Shown piece by piece: positions 49,402 to 59,681 of a stretch of 64,000 bases of DNA. This DNA is from BOG-908 sp964242595 (lineage in GTDB: Bacteria > Pseudomonadota > Alphaproteobacteria > Acetobacterales > Acetobacteraceae). Positions within the stretch are counted from its first letter, which is position 1. The number at the start of each line of letters is the position of its first letter. Where the stretch lies: contig CAXTBC010000002.1 in NCBI GenBank assembly GCA_964242595.1, positions 46,969 to 110,968 of the forward strand. The letters run 5' to 3'. The notes under the pieces are model-generated. The model did no database searches. It saw nothing but the letters and a program-made list of their open reading frames with translations, and had not been told where the DNA came from. A program made the position numbers and the translations under genes.

Positions 49402-52005
49402 ATGAACGAAGCCTCCCCGCCCGTCGTCTACGATTTTGCCGCAGCCGAGCCGAAATGGCAGCAGGCCTGGGAAGAGGCCGGCTGCTTTCTGGCCGACGAC
49501 GTGCCCCAGGGCGACCGCCCCAAATACTACGTGCTGGAGATGTTTCCTTATCCCAGCGGCAAGATCCACATGGGCCATGTGCGCAACTACACGCTGGGTG
49601 ACGTGGTGGCGCGCACCAAGCGGGCGCAGGGGTACCAGGTGCTGCACCCGATGGGCTGGGATGCGTTCGGCCTGCCGGCGGAGAACGCGGCGCGCGAGCG
49701 CGGCGTGCATCCCGGCGAGTGGACGCGCGCCAACATCGCCGCCATGCGCGCCGAGCTGCGCCGCATGGGCCTCTCGATCGACTGGCGGCGGGAGTTCGCC
49801 ACCTGCGAGCCGGAATACTACGGCCAGCAGCAGCGCCTGTTCCTGGCGTTCATGCGGGCCGGCCTGGTAGAGCGGCGCGAGTCCTTCGTCAACTGGGACC
49901 CGGTGGACGGCACCGTGCTGGCCAACGAGCAGGTGATCGACGGCCGCGGCTGGCGGTCGGGCGCGCCGGTGGAGAAGCGGCAGCTCAGCCAGTGGTTCCT
50001 GCGCATCACGCAGTTTGCGCCCGAGCTGCTGGCGGCGCTGGACGGCCTGGACCGCTGGCCGGAGCGGGTGCGGACCATGCAGGCCCGCTGGATCGGCCGC
50101 AGCGAGGGCGCCCGGGTGCGCTTCCCCCTGACCGCGCCGGCCGGGTCAGAAATTGGGCCAGAGACAGCAATAGAAGTGTTCACCACCCGGCCCGACACGC
50201 TGTTCGGCATGTCGTTCATCGCCCTGGCCCCCGAGCACCCGGTGTCCGCCCACGCCGCCGCGGGCGACCCGGCGGCGGCGGCCTTCATCGCGCAGTGCCG
50301 CAGCCTCGGCACCAGCGAGGCCGCGATCGAGACGGCGGAGAAGCAGGGCTACGACACCGGGCTGCGCGTGGCGCACCCGTTCCTGCCCGGCGAGACCTTC
50401 CCGGTGTGGATCGCCAACTTCGTGCTGATGGAATACGGCACCGGCGCCATCTTCGGCTGTCCGGCGCACGACCAGCGGGACCTGGACTTTGCCCGAAGGT
50501 ATGGCCTGGACGTGGTGCCCGTGGTGGTGCCGGAGAGCGACGACGCCGGCGCGTTCACGGTGGCCGACCGTGCCTATGACGGGCCGGGGCTGATCGCCAA
50601 CTCCGGGTTCCTGGACGGATTGACCATCGTGGAGGCCAAGCGCGCGGCCGTCGCTGCGCTTGCCAAGGCTGGCTGGGGCGAGGGCGTGGTGAACTGGCGC
50701 CTGCGCGACTGGGGCATCAGCCGACAGCGCTACTGGGGCTGCCCGATTCCGGTGATTCACTGTGGAGCCTGCGGCATCGTCGCCGTGCCGGACGCCACAC
50801 TTCCGGTGCGCCTGCCGGACGACGTGACGTTTGACAAGCCCGGCAACCCGCTGGACCACCACCCCACGTGGAAGCATGTGGCCTGCCCCGCCTGCGGTGC
50901 CGCCGCCCTGCGGGAGACCGACACCTGCGACACCTTCGTGGACAGCTCGTGGTATTTCGCGCGTTTTTGCAGCCCGCATGCCGCCGAGCCGGTGCAGCGC
51001 GCGGCCGCCGACGGCTGGCTGCCGGTGGACCAGTATATCGGCGGCATCGAGCACGCGATCCTGCACCTGCTCTACGCCCGTTTCGCCACCCGTGCGATGC
51101 GGCAGACCGGCGTAGTGGGCGTGACAGAGCCGTTTGCCGGCCTGTTCACCCAGGGCATGGTGACGCATGAGAGCTACAAGAGCCAGGACGGGCGATGGCT
51201 GTATCCCGAGGAGGTGTTCTCGCGTGATGGCGCAACGCTGGAGCGTGGCAGCGAGAAGCCGGTGACGGTGGGCCGCGTGGAGGCGATGAGCAAGTCCCGC
51301 CGTAACACGGTGGACCCAGGCGCCATCATAGAACGTTACGGGGCCGATACAGCCCGCTGGTTCATCCTGTCGGATAACCCGCCAGAGCGCGATATCGAGT
51401 GGACGGAAGCCGGTGTCGTGGGGGCCTACCGTTTCGTGCAGCGCCTTTATCGCCTCTCGGAGCCTAGTGTGGAGGCGGTGTCGATGCCGGCCGCCTTCGC
51501 AGCCGAAGCGCTAGCGCTGCGACGCACCACCCATCGCACGATCGCCAGCGTGACCCAGGCGTTGGCGGATTTCGCCTTCAACGTGGCGGTCGCCCGGATG
51601 TACGAACTGGCCGGTGCTATTGCGGAGGCAGACCGTGCAGCCGTGGCAGAGGGGATGGCCTACGCGCGTCGCGAGGCCGTGGAGATGACGGCCCGGCTGC
51701 TGGCGCCGATGATGCCGCATCTGGCCGAAGAGCTGTTTGCCCGGTTAGGCCATATCGGGTTGCTGGCTGCCGAGCCCTGGCCGTCGGCGGACGCCGCGCT
51801 GGTGGCCGCGCAAACGGTGGTGATCGCCGTCCAGGTGATGGGCAAGCTGCGCGCCACCATCGAAGTGGCGCCGGACGCGGCACCTGACGCGGTGATCGCC
51901 CAAGCCGAAGCCGAACCGAACGTGGCACGGCTGCTGGACGGGATGCGGGTGATCAAACGCATCCACGTGCCCGGCCGAATCGTGAACTTCGTGGTGGCAG
52001 GATGA
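49402..52005 (+). CDS. leuS: Leucyl-tRNA synthetase
   Basis: An 867-residue class I synthetase: HIGH-type motif PYPSGKIHMGH, MGWDAFGLPAENAA, the CP1 editing domain (VFTTRPDTLFGMSFIALAPE), zinc-type CGACG and CPACG segments, KMSKS-type EAMSKSRRNTVDP, and the C-terminal tRNA-binding domain. ATG 49402, with GGTGAC upstream; TTG 49387 is less likely. Its TGA overlaps the ATG of lptE. Confidence 0.96.
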   Translation: MNEASPPVVYDFAAAEPKWQQAWEEAGCFLADDVPQGDRPKYYVLEMFPYPSGKIHMGHVRNYTLGDVVARTKRAQGYQVLHPMGWDAFGLPAENAARERGVHPGEWTRANIAAMRAELRRMGLSIDWRREFATCEPEYYGQQQRLFLAFMRAGLVERRESFVNWDPVDGTVLANEQVIDGRGWRSGAPVEKRQLSQWFLRITQFAPELLAALDGLDRWPERVRTMQARWIGRSEGARVRFPLTAPAGSEIGPETAIEVFTTRPDTLFGMSFIALAPEHPVSAHAAAGDPAAAAFIAQCRSLGTSEAAIETAEKQGYDTGLRVAHPFLPGETFPVWIANFVLMEYGTGAIFGCPAHDQRDLDFARRYGLDVVPVVVPESDDAGAFTVADRAYDGPGLIANSGFLDGLTIVEAKRAAVAALAKAGWGEGVVNWRLRDWGISRQRYWGCPIPVIHCGACGIVAVPDATLPVRLPDDVTFDKPGNPLDHHPTWKHVACPACGAAALRETDTCDTFVDSSWYFARFCSPHAAEPVQRAAADGWLPVDQYIGGIEHAILHLLYARFATRAMRQTGVVGVTEPFAGLFTQGMVTHESYKSQDGRWLYPEEVFSRDGATLERGSEKPVTVGRVEAMSKSRRNTVDPGAIIERYGADTARWFILSDNPPERDIEWTEAGVVGAYRFVQRLYRLSEPSVEAVSMPAAFAAEALALRRTTHRTIASVTQALADFAFNVAVARMYELAGAIAEADRAAVAEGMAYARREAVEMTARLLAPMMPHLAEELFARLGHIGLLAAEPWPSADAALVAAQTVVIAVQVMGKLRATIEVAPDAAPDAVIAQAEAEPNVARLLDGMRVIKRIHVPGRIVNFVVAG

Positions 52006-52502
52006 TCACGCGCCGGGCCGTGGTGACCGGACTTGCCGCTCTAACGACGGGTTGCGGCTTCCACCCGGTCTACGGCGATGGCCGCCCGAGCCAGGCCGCC
52101 TTGGCGGCGGTGTATGTCGGCCTGATCCCCAACCGTTCCGGCCAGCTTCTGCGTCAAGCGTTGCAGGCCAGGTTGGACGGGACCGATGGCGACGTGCCCA
52201 AGCGCTACACGCTCGGCGTGTCGTTCTCCGAATCCGTGCAGGGTTTGGGCGTGCAGGCGGACAACTCGACGACCCGCAACCGCGACATCGGCACCGCGAC
52301 CTGGAACCTTGTCCTGTCCGACAACCCGACGCAGCGGTTGGCCAGCGGCACGGTGCGGTCGGTCGACGGCTACAACATCATCGACGAGCAGTTTTTTTAC
52401 GCTGACCTGCAGGAAGATGCGACCGAACGGCGGCTGGCCCAGGCGTTGGCCGACCAGATCGCGCTGGCGCTGGGCGTGTATTTCGACAAACGGCCTGGAT
52501 GA
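52002..52502 (+). CDS. lptE: LPS-assembly lipoprotein LptE
   Basis: A 166-residue lipoprotein: signal peptide with lipobox LTTGC (Cys 18), then CGFHPVYG, the hallmark of alphaproteobacterial LptE, and a two-layer body (YTLGVSFSESVQGLGVQAD, NLVLSDN, LASGTVRSVDGYNII). It plugs the LptD barrel that puts lipopolysaccharide on the cell surface. Overlaps leuS by four bases. Confidence 0.88.
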   Translation: MITRRAVVTGLAALTTGCGFHPVYGDGRPSQAALAAVYVGLIPNRSGQLLRQALQARLDGTDGDVPKRYTLGVSFSESVQGLGVQADNSTTRNRDIGTATWNLVLSDNPTQRLASGTVRSVDGYNIIDEQFFYADLQEDATERRLAQALADQIALALGVYFDKRPG

Positions 52503-52640
52503 GGAAGGAAGGCCGGGAGTTCTGCCCTGGACCCCGCTAAAGACAAGTTTTTAAAACCTGTTTGTAAGGCATCCTAAACAGATGGGGGTCGGGGGCCTCG
52601 AGGCCCAGCGGGGTTTGGGGCAGAGCCCCATGCTTGCTTA
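52503..52640. repeat. Type B repeat (full, diverged)
   Basis: GCCGGGAGTTCTGCCCTGG, CCCCGCTAAAGACAAGTTT, AT-rich core, GGGGCCTCGAGGCCCAGCG and AGAGCCCC. It lies between lptE and holA, which are usually adjacent. Confidence 0.75.
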
Positions 52641-52676
52641 CAGACCGTGGATATGCCGACGAAACCTGGGGCTGAA

Positions 52677-53702
52677 ATGAAAATCGATAGCTCCCGCGTT
52701 ACCGCGTTCCTGCGCGATCCAGGCAAATGCCGCCTCATCCTGCTCTATGGCGAGGACGAGGGCCAAATCCGGGAGCGCTCTCAAGCCCTCACCCGCACCG
52801 TCGCCGGCAGCCTGAACGATCCGTTCCTAGTGTCCGAACTGAACCGCGAAAGCTGGAGCCAGATCGCGGCCGAGATGGCAGCGTTGTCGATGATCGGTGG
52901 GCGGCGCGTGATTGTGGTGCGGGACGCGGGAGAGGCCACGCTGAGCCATGCTATGGCGGCTCTGAAAGGGCCAGGTGGCGGCCTGCTTATCCTGGAAGCC
53001 GCCGGGCTAGGTCGCGGCAAGCTGCGCAGTTTTGCCGAGGCGACACCGGACGCAGCGGCCCTGCCCTGCTACCCAGACGAGGGCCGCGCGTTGACCGAGC
53101 TGGTGAAGGCAGGTCTCGCGTCCAGCGACGTGACTGTCGAGCCGGACGCGCTTTCCTGGCTGGGACAGGTGCTAACTGGCGACAGGGCGGTGCTGCGTAG
53201 CGAGATCGGGAAATTAGCATTACTGGCTGGTGCTGGCGGGCGGGTGAGCCTGGAAGACGCACGCGCCTGCACCGGAGACAGCGCGACCGGCAGTGCAGAC
53301 GACGGAGTTCTCGCCGCTTTAGGCGGCCGGGCGGAGCAGGCTGACGCGGCAGTCGAAGCCGCGATTCAGGACGGCTTGGCTGGAGTAGCGGTGATCCGGA
53401 TGGCGCTCTCCCAACTGCAGCGTTTGCACCAGGCGAGGTTGCGCATGGCGGAAGGCGCCTCGGCCAGCGAGGCCATACGGTTGATGCGTCCACCCGTCTT
53501 CTTCAGGGCGCAATCGGCGACGGAAGGTTGTCTGCAGACCTGGCCAGTTGAGGCGCTGTTGCGGGTGATCGAGGAGGCACGGCAGGTGGAACTGGCGTGC
53601 AAGCGAACGGGGAGCCGGCAGGACCTGCTGGCACGTCGATTCCTGGCTGGCGTGGCGCGTCAGGCGGGGATGCTGGGACGGAAGAAAGGCGTTCTTTTCT
53701 GA
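52677..53702 (+). CDS. holA: DNA polymerase III delta subunit
   Basis: A 341-residue clamp-loader subunit: KCRLILLYGEDEGQIRERSQ, RRVIVVRDAGE, LLILEAAGLGRGKLRSFAE, CYPDEGRALTELV, SEIGKLALLAG and the collar domain with FFRAQSATEGCLQTWP. It opens the beta clamp for loading. ATG 52677; in-frame GTG 52647 and ATG 52653 are possible. The C-terminus GRKKGVLF and stop come from a type A repeat. Confidence 0.9.
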   Translation: MKIDSSRVTAFLRDPGKCRLILLYGEDEGQIRERSQALTRTVAGSLNDPFLVSELNRESWSQIAAEMAALSMIGGRRVIVVRDAGEATLSHAMAALKGPGGGLLILEAAGLGRGKLRSFAEATPDAAALPCYPDEGRALTELVKAGLASSDVTVEPDALSWLGQVLTGDRAVLRSEIGKLALLAGAGGRVSLEDARACTGDSATGSADDGVLAALGGRAEQADAAVEAAIQDGLAGVAVIRMALSQLQRLHQARLRMAEGASASEAIRLMRPPVFFRAQSATEGCLQTWPVEALLRVIEEARQVELACKRTGSRQDLLARRFLAGVARQAGMLGRKKGVLF

Positions 53703-53805
53703 AGAAAAGAAGCAGAAGACTTTTGTCAGTGCTGTCGCGGACTGCTCGGCGCCGTGCGCCAACTTAGCAATAACCTTTGGTTCTTTGCAGAAGGAAGGCT
53801 GTTTT
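53683..53805. repeat. Type A repeat, one full and one decayed unit
   Basis: Full unit 53683-53725 (encoding the end of holA), spacer with GCTGTCGCGGACTGC, and a decayed second unit to 53805 next to the parB stop. It separates convergent holA and parB. Confidence 0.8.
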
Positions 53806-53807
53806 TC

Positions 53808-54661
53808 CTACCCCGGATTCAACAAGGCAAGCAGTCCATCCAGTTGATCCAAGCTGCGATACTTGATCGTCACCGCCCCACCCCGCCCATCAAACGCAAT
53901 CTGCACCGCCAACCCTAACCGCTCGGATAGATCACGCTGCAGCGCTTCTGTCTCCGGATCCTGCACTTTCTCTCTGATAGGCGGCTCGCTTACCCTTACG
54001 CTCGCCAGCGCCTCTGTCTGTCGAACACTCAGGCCACGGTCGATCACCAGGCGGGACGCCTGTTCCGGGTTGGGATGCGCCAGCAAGGCGCGAGCATGGC
54101 CGGCGGACAATTTACCGTTCTGAACATCCGCTCTGACGCTGGCGGGAAGTTGCAGCAGCCGCATGCTGTTGGCGACGTGGCTGCGGGACTTGCCCACGGC
54201 TACGCCGAGCTGTTCCTGGGTCAGGCCAAACTCGTCGATCAGTCTGCGGAAGCCCTCGCCCTCTTCGATGGGGTTTAGGTCTTGTCGTTGCAAGTTCTCA
54301 ACTAGCGAGGCAGCCATGGCGTCTGCGTCGGACAGATCCCTCATCAGAACGGGTACTTCGTGCAGCCCGGCTTGCTGTGCCGCGCGCCAACGCCGTTCGC
54401 CAGCGATGATCTGGAAGTGGTCCTCACGCTGTGGATGGGGACGAGCGAGAAGCGGTTGAAGGATCCCACGTGCCTGGATGGAGGACACGAGTTCGGCCAG
54501 AGAGTCGGCGTCGAAGCTTGTGCGAGGTTGGAACGGTCCGGGTTCCAACCGGTCCACCGGCGTGTTCTGAACCGGGGTGCTGGCGGCGGGTGACGCAGTC
54601 GCGGCCGGCGTGGCATCACCCATCAGGGCAGCCAAGCCGCGGCCCAGCCGGGGGTTGACGC

Positions 54662-54665
<4 letters not shown>
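53808..54665 (-). CDS. parB: Chromosome-partitioning protein ParB
   Basis: A 285-residue protein: N-terminal RLGRGLAALMGD (ParA-stimulating region), PVDRLEPGPFQPR, the CTP-binding motifs GERRWRAAQQAG and ENLQRQDLNPIEEGEGF, helix-turn-helix LTQEQLGVAVGKSRSHVANS, and a C-terminal dimer domain (IKYRSLDQLDGLLALL). It loads on parS and slides as a CTP clamp. ATG 54665 overlaps the parA stop (ATGA). parS copies lie about 1.4 kb upstream. Confidence 0.95.
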
Positions 54666-55448
<783 letters not shown>

Positions 55449-55456
<8 letters not shown>

Positions 55457-56060
55457 GCCTTACCTCACTAATACGCAAGATCACGCCCTGCGCGCTGGAC
55501 CTGCTTATATGCCGCTCGATGCGCATGGTCCATGTTCGGCTAGCCTCCGCGATCTCCATCTCCACGCTCGCGCCTTTCAGGAACAGCATGGTGCCGCCCG
55601 GCGCGAGCAAAGGTGCAGCCAAGCAAAGCAGTTTGGACAAAGGCGCCAGGGCTCGGGCGGTGACAAGGTTGGCCGGCGTGGCGGCGCAGCTCTCGATTCG
55701 TGCCGTGAGAACTGAAGCAGGCGCGCCTGTCAGGCGTATGGCCTCACGAAGGAAAGCTGACTTGCGAGCGTCAGCCTCTATCAGCGTGTAGGGGACGTCT
55801 CTTGCGATCGCGAGAACAAGTCCGGGGAAGCCGCCACCAGTTCCAAGGTCAATGGCACTTGACGGTTGCTTCGGCATAGCGTCGAGCACCTGCAAGGAGT
55901 CGACAACGTGCCGTTGCCAAACGTGATCAACATCACCTTTGCTGACAAGATTTATACGTTCGTTCCAGGCGATCAGAAGCGTTACGAAAGCTTGAAGGCG
56001 ATCCAACGTTTCACGTGAAACACCGAAGTCCGTCGGCAATGTTTCACGTGGAACAGTCAA
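55449..56060 (-). CDS. rsmG: 16S rRNA (guanine527-N7)-methyltransferase
   Basis: A 203-residue methyltransferase: NERINLVSKGD, HVVDSLQ, SAM motif AIDLGTGGGFPGLVLAI, LIEADARKSAFLREAIRLTG and TARALAPLSKLL. Start TTG 56060 overlaps the mnmG stop (TTGA). The N-terminus holds two VxRETL copies (VPRETL, VSRETL) because the DNA there is two parS sites. Confidence 0.94.
56007..56022. other. parS centromere site 1
   Basis: CGTTTCACGTGAAACA: 15 of 16 bases of the consensus TGTTTCACGTGAAACA. It lies within the 5' end of rsmG and encodes VSRETL on the minus strand. Confidence 0.9.
56040..56055. other. parS centromere site 2
   Basis: TGTTTCACGTGGAACA: one mismatch to the consensus. It is centred 33 bases from site 1 and encodes VPRETL. 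Confidence 0.85.
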
Positions 56061-57925
56061 GTTTGTGCTCTCAGATGCGCCATTAACACGAGCGAAGCCG
56101 CTGACGTCACGCCTGGAACTCGACTTGCAGCTCCCAGCGTAAGAGGTCTGGCTGCCTGTAGCCTCTCGATGGCCTCCGTCCCGAGATTAGACATGCTGTG
56201 ATAGTCGATGCTTGCTGGAAGCTGGATGTCTTCCCATGCGCGAAACTGCTTTATTTCCGTCAGTTGTCGAGCCACGTATCCGCTATACAAAGCCGAATTG
56301 GCCAACTGCTCCCGTACTCGCGGGCTTACGGTGGCGAACCATGGAAAAGCTCGGCTGACCAGGTCGGCATCGTCTGTCTTGACCAGGATATCGCCTATCG
56401 TTTTCGGCAGGCCGTCCTGTCGCACGCTCAAGCCGACCCGATTTACTTCGCTGGGTGACCGCTCGTCTTCTGCTGCCCTGACTTCAGCCGCGTCCAGTTC
56501 GCTGCGAAAGGCCTGAAAGGCTTTTTTACGCTCGATGCCGATGCATCCCGCATCCAAACCCAAAGGAGTCAGTCGAAGGTCGGCATTGTCGCACCGGAGG
56601 GATAGGCGGAACTCCGCACGTGAAGTGAACATCCGATAAGGCTCAGACACACCTTGCGAGGTTAGATCTTCAACTAGTACGCCGATGTAGCTCGACGCCC
56701 GATCCAGCAAGAACGGTCTTTGGGAAACGGCGCGCCGTGCCGCGTTGACGCCGGCGAGCACGCCCTGGGCTGCCGCCTCTTCGTAGCCTGTTGTCCCATT
56801 AATCTGTCCAGCGAGGAACAATCGCCCAAGCGCCTTCAACTCCAACGACGGTAGGAGCGCCCGAGGATCCACGAAGTCGTATTCAACCGCGTAGCCTGGC
56901 TGAACAATTCGCGCTTGCTCAAGCCCAGGGATTGTAGCCAGCAGCTCCTGTTGTACGTCGGCCGGCAGACTGGTCGAAATCCCGTTCGGGTAGATTATGT
57001 CACCGCCAGGCGTGCCGGGCAGGCCCTCAGGTTCCAGGAACACCTGATGGCGGTCCCGGTCGGCAAAACGAACCACCTTGTCCTCGATCGACGGACAATA
57101 GCGTGGTCCCCGCCCGGAGATGGCGCCGCCATACATCGCCGAGAGCTGAAGCTTTTCCGCGACAATCGCGTGGGTTGCCGGCGTGGTGCCGGTCACGCGG
57201 CATTCGACCTGTCTCAGCGAGACACCGGTCGATAGCGTGCTGAACAGCACCGGATCAGGGTCGCCGTGGTCGGCAGGCAGAGACTCCCACGCTATGCTGT
57301 CGCGCGCCAGCCGCGGCGGCGTCCCCGTTTTCAACCGGCCAAGCGGCAACCCAAGACGGCCAAACGTCTCGGCCAACGCTAATGATGGTGCCTCGCCGAT
57401 ACGCCCGGCGCCGTGCTGGACGTGGCCAGTGTGGATCACTCCACGCAGGAAGGTCCCTGTCGTGATCACCACGGAACCGGCCTTGATCCGCGTCCCGCAG
57501 GAGAGGACGACTCCGGCTACGTCGCCCTGTGACGACACGGTCAGGTCGGCGATCTCTCCTTGCAGGCAGGTGAGTCCGGTTGTCGCGGCGAGTATCCCCT
57601 GCACGGCGCCAGCGTAGACGGCCCTATCCACCTGCGCACGCGGGCCCCTTACTGCCGGCCCCTTGCTCCGGTTCAGCAGCTTGAAGTGAATGCCGGCCTC
57701 ATCCACGGCACGGCCCATGATGCCGTCCAGCGCGTCGATCTCGCGCACGAGGTGGCCTTTGCCGATACCGCCGATTGACGGGTTGCACGAGAGCGCGCCG
57801 ACACGGTCCAGGCGCTGAGTCACCAGAAGCGTGCGAGCACCCATGCGCGCCGCCGCCGCCGCTGCTTCTGTCCCGGCATGGCCGCCGCCAACCACGATCA
57901 CGTCGTACGAAGCCCGCTCCGACAT
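56057..57925 (-). CDS. mnmG: tRNA uridine-5-carboxymethylaminomethyl(34) synthesis enzyme MnmG
   Basis: A 622-residue FAD protein: DVIVVGGGHAGTEAAAAAAR, LSCNPSIGGIGKGHLVREID, RGPRAQVDRAVYA, TGTFLRGVIHTG, GRLKTGTPPRL, RGPRYCPSIEDKV, FLAGQINGTTGYEEAAAQG and MFTSRAEFRLSLR. With MnmE it modifies U34 of tRNAs reading split codon boxes. ATG 57925; the frame upstream to 58060 overlaps mnmE and is not used. Confidence 0.96.
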   Translation of the reverse strand: MSERASYDVIVVGGGHAGTEAAAAAARMGARTLLVTQRLDRVGALSCNPSIGGIGKGHLVREIDALDGIMGRAVDEAGIHFKLLNRSKGPAVRGPRAQVDRAVYAGAVQGILAATTGLTCLQGEIADLTVSSQGDVAGVVLSCGTRIKAGSVVITTGTFLRGVIHTGHVQHGAGRIGEAPSLALAETFGRLGLPLGRLKTGTPPRLARDSIAWESLPADHGDPDPVLFSTLSTGVSLRQVECRVTGTTPATHAIVAEKLQLSAMYGGAISGRGPRYCPSIEDKVVRFADRDRHQVFLEPEGLPGTPGGDIIYPNGISTSLPADVQQELLATIPGLEQARIVQPGYAVEYDFVDPRALLPSLELKALGRLFLAGQINGTTGYEEAAAQGVLAGVNAARRAVSQRPFLLDRASSYIGVLVEDLTSQGVSEPYRMFTSRAEFRLSLRCDNADLRLTPLGLDAGCIGIERKKAFQAFRSELDAAEVRAAEDERSPSEVNRVGLSVRQDGLPKTIGDILVKTDDADLVSRAFPWFATVSPRVREQLANSALYSGYVARQLTEIKQFRAWEDIQLPASIDYHSMSNLGTEAIERLQAARPLTLGAASRVPGVTSAASLVLMAHLRAQT

Positions 57926-57930
57926 CCCGC

Positions 57931-59238
57931 CTACTTTCCTATGCAGAAAGCGCCGAATACCACATCGAGCACCTCTTCGGTATCGACCTGCCCGCCAAGA
58001 CGTCCCAGCGCCGCGCGTGCCAGTCGCAACTCTTCGGCGCGCATCTCTGGCAACCCGCAATGTTGCGCCGCGCGCAAGTAGCTGAGCATTTCGCTCAATG
58101 CAGTCACATGACGCACGTGGCTGAGCAGCGGATCCTGTTCGGCACTGACTAGCCGGCTCGCTTCCGCCGCCAACAGCTTGAACAGGGTTTCAATACCCTC
58201 ACCTGTCACGGTGCTGACGGCCAGGGCATCGTCTAACGGCCGGGCCAAGTCGGACTTGCTGCAAATTCGTAGCGCCTGCGCCCCAGCTATCGCAGACGAG
58301 GCTGGCGTCTCGGCCGAGCCCACCAGGAGCACCGAATCGGCGGCTTCTATGCGCGCTTGTGCCCTGCGTACCCCTTCGCCCTCGACCTCATCGTCCGTTA
58401 CCCGCAGCCCCGCCGTGTCCACCAGGGTGACGGCAATCCCGTCCAGATCGAGCTGCGCCTCGATGGTGTCGCGCGTGGTGCCTGGCCAAGGCGAGACGAT
58501 GGCCGCGTTGCGTCCTACTAGCGCGTTGAACAGCGACGACTTGCCGGCGTTAGGTGGGCCGGCGATCACGATGGTTAGCCCGCTCCGGACGCGCTCGCCA
58601 TGCTTTGCCGCGCGCAGGTGGGCGGCGACGTCGTCGCTTAAGGAAGCGATATCCTGCCTGGCACTTTCGTCCACGTCAGCCGGCAGTTCATCGTCGGGAA
58701 AATCGATCAGGGCCTCCTGGAACGCAAGGCAGCGCGTCAGCCTGTCCGACCACCCAGCAACCAATACAGCTGCGCCACCCTGCATTTGCCGCAACGCCTG
58801 AATACGTTGCGTCTCCGTTTCAGACGCGCTGAGGTCCGCGATCGCTTCGGCTTCCAGCAGGCTCATCCGGCCAGCCAGGAACGCACGCCTGGTGAACTCG
58901 CCCGGCTCTGCCGGCCGAGCGCCGGCCGACGCCAACACCAGGCTCACCGCCTGCACCACGGCCCGCCCGCCATGAAGATGCAGCTCGGCCGTGTCCTCGC
59001 CGGTGTAGCTGCCAGGGCCAGGCATCCACAGCACCAACGCCTGGTCCAGCACGGCCCCGTCCGGGGCGCGCAAGGTGCGCAACGCCGCGCGGCGCGGCGC
59101 GGGCAGCCGGCATAATCCGGCGAGGAGCATGGCTGTAGCAGCGCCGGACAGACGCACCACGGCGATCGCGCCACGTCCCGGTGCGCTGGCCAGCGCAAAG
59201 ATTGTGTCGGCGGACCGCCCGCCCGCTGCGGCTCGCAT
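57931..59238 (-). CDS. mnmE: tRNA modification GTPase MnmE
   Basis: A 435-residue protein: N-terminal formyl-THF-binding domain (TIFALASAPGRGAIAVVRLSG, HGGRAVVQAV, PGEFTRRAFLAGRMSLLEAE), GTPase domain (IVIAGPPNAGKSSLFNAL, GTTRDTIEA, LVDTAGLR), and the C-terminal catalytic CIGK. Partner of MnmG, five bases upstream of it. ATG 59238 overlaps the stop of the ferredoxin-like gene (TGATG). Confidence 0.95.
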   Translation of the reverse strand: MRAAAGGRSADTIFALASAPGRGAIAVVRLSGAATAMLLAGLCRLPAPRRAALRTLRAPDGAVLDQALVLWMPGPGSYTGEDTAELHLHGGRAVVQAVSLVLASAGARPAEPGEFTRRAFLAGRMSLLEAEAIADLSASETETQRIQALRQMQGGAAVLVAGWSDRLTRCLAFQEALIDFPDDELPADVDESARQDIASLSDDVAAHLRAAKHGERVRSGLTIVIAGPPNAGKSSLFNALVGRNAAIVSPWPGTTRDTIEAQLDLDGIAVTLVDTAGLRVTDDEVEGEGVRRAQARIEAADSVLLVGSAETPASSAIAGAQALRICSKSDLARPLDDALAVSTVTGEGIETLFKLLAAEASRLVSAEQDPLLSHVRHVTALSEMLSYLRAAQHCGLPEMRAEELRLARAALGRLGGQVDTEEVLDVVFGAFCIGK

Positions 59239-59576
59239 CAGCGGTCCAGCATTAGCGCCTCCGCCCGGCCGCCCTCCTGCAGGTGCGCGGTCAACACGGC
59301 GTCCACGTCGGCCGGGCTGCCGACCCTGTACCACACGCCTTCCGGGTAGATCACGATGCATGGCCCCTTCTCGCACCTGTCCAGGCAGCCGGCCGTGTTG
59401 ATGCGGGCACCGCGCACGCCCAGTTCTTTGGCGCGTGCCTTCATGTAATCGCGCAGGGCTTCGGCACCGCGCGCGGCACAGCTTCCCCTTGCGTGCCCGT
59501 CAGGCCGGCGGTTGGTGCAGACAAACACGTGGCAGTCGAAAAACGGGGCAGGGTCCGTGGGCAGGTGTGCACCCAT
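59238..59576 (-). CDS. (2Fe-2S) ferredoxin, thioredoxin-fold
   Basis: A 112-residue protein with four cluster cysteines: VFVCTNRRPDGHARGSC, then NTAGCLDRCEKGPCIVIYPE. This is the pattern of the stand-alone thioredoxin-like [2Fe-2S] ferredoxins. ATG 59576; an in-frame extension to 59702 is not needed. Overlaps mnmE. Electron partner unknown. Confidence 0.88.
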   Translation of the reverse strand: MGAHLPTDPAPFFDCHVFVCTNRRPDGHARGSCAARGAEALRDYMKARAKELGVRGARINTAGCLDRCEKGPCIVIYPEGVWYRVGSPADVDAVLTAHLQEGGRAEALMLDR

Positions 59577-59681
59577 CACGATGTCTTTCCTGGTTGAGAG
59601 TACCGAGATAGGTGACGCGTTCGTTGCTGCACTACGGCGAACCCCTGGTGCTAGCTGCGGCCCCGGCGTAGGAAGCACCTC

